Positions 6,157 to 8,336 of a stretch of 8,336 nucleotides of DNA are shown here, one piece after another (position 1 is the first letter of the stretch; each line of letters opens with the position of its first letter). This DNA is from Nitrospinaceae bacterium. GTDB lineage: Bacteria; Nitrospinota; Nitrospinia; Nitrospinales; VA-1. The stretch covers positions 1-8,336 of the forward strand of contig JAPYPM010000094.1 in NCBI GenBank assembly GCA_029937635.1, read 5' to 3'. A program made the translations under genes and the position numbers. The notes under the pieces are model-generated. The model saw nothing but the letters and a program-made list of their open reading frames with translations. It was not told the origin of the DNA and ran no database searches.

Positions 6157-7350
6157 ATGAAAAAATTGTTTGTCATTGCAAATTGGATGCAAGGAAATGG
6201 TTTAAGCGGGGGTGACCGTATTTTTATTGAGCTTGTGAAAAGGTGGCAACTACAACTAAATATCACCCTATTTTTATCCAAAGAAGGTTCTGCTATTTGT
6301 AAACGTCACGAATTAGGCAATATTAATCAAAAAGTTTGGGCCTCTAATTTTTTTAGTCGATGGGGTTATTTGGTAGACATTCTTTATCGTACTCTTAATA
6401 GTATAATTAATGCTTTTTCAGTCAAAACAGTTGCAGGGGATATCATTTTTTCCTCTTCCGATTTCTGGCCGGACTCATTTCCAGCACTTATTCTCAAAAA
6501 AAGAAATCCAAAAATTACTTGGATTGCAGGGTTTTACCTTTTTGCACCGAAGCCCTGGCAAAAAAATTCCCCCTATTGTGGTAAAAACTTTCTAACTGGG
6601 TTTCTCTATTGGATAGGCCAACTACCTGCCTATTATATTATCCGAAAATATGCCGACATAGTATTTGTAACAAGTCAACCCGATGTAGATAGATTCATAA
6701 CACCTATCAGATCTAAGGAGAGTGTTATTGTAATTCGTGGAGGGGTAGATACCATATCATCCAAAAATTACCTAAATTCAAATAATTTTATTCCTCCAGA
6801 TAAAAGACTCTATGATGCTTGTTTTGTAGGACGGTTTCACTATCAAAAGGGGGTTTTAGAACTTATTAAAATCTGGAAGATTGTTTGTCTAAAAAACCCA
6901 CAAGCTCACTTAGCAATGATCGGAAATGGTCCATTGGATAAGGAGGTTAAAAATCTAATCAAAAAAATTGGCCTTTCAAAAAACATATACTTAGGAGGGT
7001 TTCTGGACGGGCCAAAAAAATTTGAAATATTTAAACAAAGTCGCGTAGTCGTACACCCAGCAACTTTTGACAGTGGGGGTATGGCGGCTGCAGAGGCTAT
7101 GGCTTGGGGGTTACCTGGAGTTTCATTTGATCTCAATTCGCTCAAAACCTATTATCCAAAGGGAATGCTTAAAACCAGTTGCTTTGATTCAAACGAGTTT
7201 GCTGATAATATTATTAGTCTTCTCTTTAGTCCTTCTAAATATAAATCGATGAGCCTAGAAGCATTACAATTAGTAAATGAAGAGTGGGAGTGGAACAACC
7301 GTGCCAAGGAGATATACGTTCAAGCCATAGCCCAAAATCTTTTAGCATAA
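6157..7350 (+). CDS. Glycosyltransferase family 4 (GT-B fold) with D-x7-E motif
   Basis: This 397-residue GT-B enzyme is predicted to extend the same glycan as its neighbours. The N-terminal domain has KKLFVIANWM, then S17-G-G-D-R-I22, the glycine-rich acceptor-side loop of GT4 proteins. The donor domain begins at about 220 with G225-R226-F-H-Y-Q-K231-G (diphosphate-contacting Arg and Lys), followed by MIGNGPL. The late motif reads D305-S-G-G-M-A-A-A-E313-A-M-A-W-G-L-P, where the first Glu of the usual E-x7-E pair is Asp. I chose ATG 6157 over TTG 6136 because the family-like start follows directly and AAGGA lies 11 bases upstream. The frame is intact and the length is normal. A hydrophobic stretch around 139-165 (FLTGFLYWIGQLPAYYII) may help membrane contact. 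The gene follows the secreted-protein gene by 77 bases, and no clear terminator is seen after its stop. The sugar donor is unknown. Confidence 0.9.
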   Translation: MKKLFVIANWMQGNGLSGGDRIFIELVKRWQLQLNITLFLSKEGSAICKRHELGNINQKVWASNFFSRWGYLVDILYRTLNSIINAFSVKTVAGDIIFSSSDFWPDSFPALILKKRNPKITWIAGFYLFAPKPWQKNSPYCGKNFLTGFLYWIGQLPAYYIIRKYADIVFVTSQPDVDRFITPIRSKESVIVIRGGVDTISSKNYLNSNNFIPPDKRLYDACFVGRFHYQKGVLELIKIWKIVCLKNPQAHLAMIGNGPLDKEVKNLIKKIGLSKNIYLGGFLDGPKKFEIFKQSRVVVHPATFDSGGMAAAEAMAWGLPGVSFDLNSLKTYYPKGMLKTSCFDSNEFADNIISLLFSPSKYKSMSLEALQLVNEEWEWNNRAKEIYVQAIAQNLLA

Positions 7351-7393
7351 TGAGATAAGTCTATATCGCTTAATAGTTTTCAGCCTAAATGTC

Positions 7394-7422
7394 TTGAAAG
7401 TTAATTTATTTGGAATGATATT
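7394..7422 (+). promoter_or_regulatory. Candidate sigma-70 promoter for the downstream radical SAM gene
   Basis: TTGAAA (7394-7399, 5 of 6 to the consensus -35) and GATATT (7417-7422, 4 of 6 to the consensus -10) are separated by 17 bases. They lie in the 184-base gap before the last gene, giving a leader of about 105 bases. No other gene or clear hairpin terminator was found in this gap (7351-7534). The match is modest for AT-rich DNA. Confidence 0.3.
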
Positions 7423-7534
7423 AAAAAAATGTAGTATCTTGATTAATGTTAGATACCGTTTCAGTTTGTTCATGCTCTTTTGAAGCTTACTGAATATCGT
7501 TCATCTTTAAACCTTTAAATAATATACCACTGAA

Positions 7535-8336
7535 ATGATAATGGTTGGAGCCAGCACTAAAATTCCAAACGAGGATAAAACAGTAGTTTTAGTTTCTCCT
7601 CCATCTCGAATGATGAATCATTATCGACCTCCATTAGCCTTGATGTATATTTCGGGCTACCTAAAGCAAAAAGAGATCAAAACACAGATCGTTGATTCCA
7701 TCATGGAAAATGAGATTGTTAGAGACGAATCCTTCTTTTTAAAAAAAAATAAATTTCTCAACACAATTGAAGATCAAACTATAAAAAAAATATCAGAAAT
7801 AGACACAGACGTAATTGGCATAACATGCTACACACCTGAAGTGGATGAAGTTGAGCATCTAGCTAAAAGAATTAAACAAGTTAAACCAAATGCAATAATT
7901 GTGGCTGGCGGAATTCACCCAACACTTTACCCTGATGACCTTTTAGGCCCAAACTCTGATATTAATTTCGTGGTATTTGGAGAGGGTGAAATTTCTTTAC
8001 ATGAATTAGTATTGGCAATTCGCTCTAGGAAAGGTATTCGCGAGCTAAGGGGTATTGGGTTCTATGATGATTTAACAGGTAAAAAGGTAATTACGGACCG
8101 GCAACTCCTTGATTATGAATTAGATTCGATTTCGTGCCCAGACTATGAGGGCATTGATATGGACTATTACACCAATGCTTCCCCTTATGCTATTCGAGGT
8201 GTCTTCACACGAAGCATGTATCTATCCGCCTCTCGAGGATGTCCCTCCTCATGCACTTTCTGTGTAGCGCCAGAACTCAGAGACTTTAATTTTGCTAGTG
8301 GGATTAAAAAAAATGCGGGCGTTCGTTTAAGAACAC
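7535..8336 (+). CDS. B12-binding radical SAM protein, N-terminal part (3' end outside window)
   Basis: The frame runs open to the right edge, giving 267 codons. The N-terminal cobalamin-binding-type domain starts with VVLVSPPSR, then RPPLALMYISGYLK and DVIGITCYTP. IVAGGIHPTLYPDD and FVVFGEGE follow, and together these are the hallmark order of B12-binding radical SAM proteins. After a linker, SASRGCPSSCTFC gives canonical CX3CX2C cluster cysteines C236, C240 and C243. Only the first part of the SAM barrel is present. Relatives include methyltransferases, ring-forming enzymes and many uncharacterised members, so the reaction is unknown. The ATG at 7535 is the first start after an in-frame TAA at 7520. 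The ATG at 7541 is an alternative, and neither has a Shine-Dalgarno. Residues about 60-85 form a charged insert (KKNKFLNTIEDQTIKKISE) before the third strand. The gene probably belongs to the same glycan or glycolipid cluster but may start its own transcript. Confidence 0.88.
   Translation, partial: MIMVGASTKIPNEDKTVVLVSPPSRMMNHYRPPLALMYISGYLKQKEIKTQIVDSIMENEIVRDESFFLKKNKFLNTIEDQTIKKISEIDTDVIGITCYTPEVDEVEHLAKRIKQVKPNAIIVAGGIHPTLYPDDLLGPNSDINFVVFGEGEISLHELVLAIRSRKGIRELRGIGFYDDLTGKKVITDRQLLDYELDSISCPDYEGIDMDYYTNASPYAIRGVFTRSMYLSASRGCPSSCTFCVAPELRDFNFASGIKKNAGVRLRT

Noticed and set aside
6906..7145. Open frame of 79 codons on the - strand
   Set aside because: It lies opposite the conserved donor domain of the second GT4 gene and has no family features, so it is a shadow frame.
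7459..7535. TTTCAGT and ACTGAAA inverted pair that would cover the start of the last radical SAM gene
   Set aside because: The arms are only 7 bases and 63 bases apart in AT-rich sequence, so chance pairing is likely.
1..8336. CRISPR array, tRNA or rRNA gene, insertion sequence
   Set aside because: No regularly spaced direct repeats, no tRNA-like cloverleaf or conserved rRNA stretch, and no transposase motif or terminal inverted repeats were seen.

Overview
The window is an AT-rich bacterial segment in which every supported gene lies on the + strand. It reads as the inside of a cell-surface polysaccharide or glycolipid biosynthesis cluster. In order it holds the C-terminal end of a membrane-anchored family 2 glycosyltransferase, a ferredoxin-NADP-reductase-like flavoprotein, a B12-binding-type radical SAM enzyme, a soluble GT2 glycosyltransferase, a GT4 glycosyltransferase, a secreted and C-terminally membrane-anchored protein, a second GT4 glycosyltransferase, and the first 267 codons of a second, different B12-binding radical SAM enzyme that runs off the right edge. 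TGA is used as a stop (flavoprotein gene) and never appears inside a frame, so the standard bacterial code applies.

Organism: from memory of protein families, and without a search, the combination is most like uncultured Patescibacteria (Microgenomates-type CPR). The relevant features are the GT2 with its FHNE/YYSKS-type tail, the secreted protein ending in a WPQRLFYIG segment, the B12-radical SAM genes, and mostly absent Shine-Dalgarno sequences. Bacteroidota or another low-GC Gram-negative lineage cannot be excluded, because the flavoprotein resembles reductases I associate with them. This assignment is tentative.

Layout: bases 3-3569 form one tightly spaced run (gaps of 46, 52 and 37 bases), probably one transcription unit. 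A 244-base gap (3570-3813) with several inverted repeats separates it from a second unit. That unit has a GT4 gene overlapping the secreted-protein gene by 8 bases, then a second GT4 gene 77 bases further on. A 184-base gap with a weak promoter candidate precedes the last radical SAM gene.

How the genes may work together (inference): the four glycosyltransferases would build a surface glycan on a lipid carrier. The two radical SAM enzymes would make a chemically difficult modification, such as methylation or rearrangement of a sugar or lipid. The flavoprotein beside the first of them could supply the low-potential electrons it needs. The most unusual items are the free-standing version of a domain I know only as the C-terminal part of large membrane glycosyltransferase-like proteins, the CX4CX2C cluster motif in the first radical SAM enzyme, and a near-perfect terminator-like hairpin inside the first codons of the first GT4 gene.
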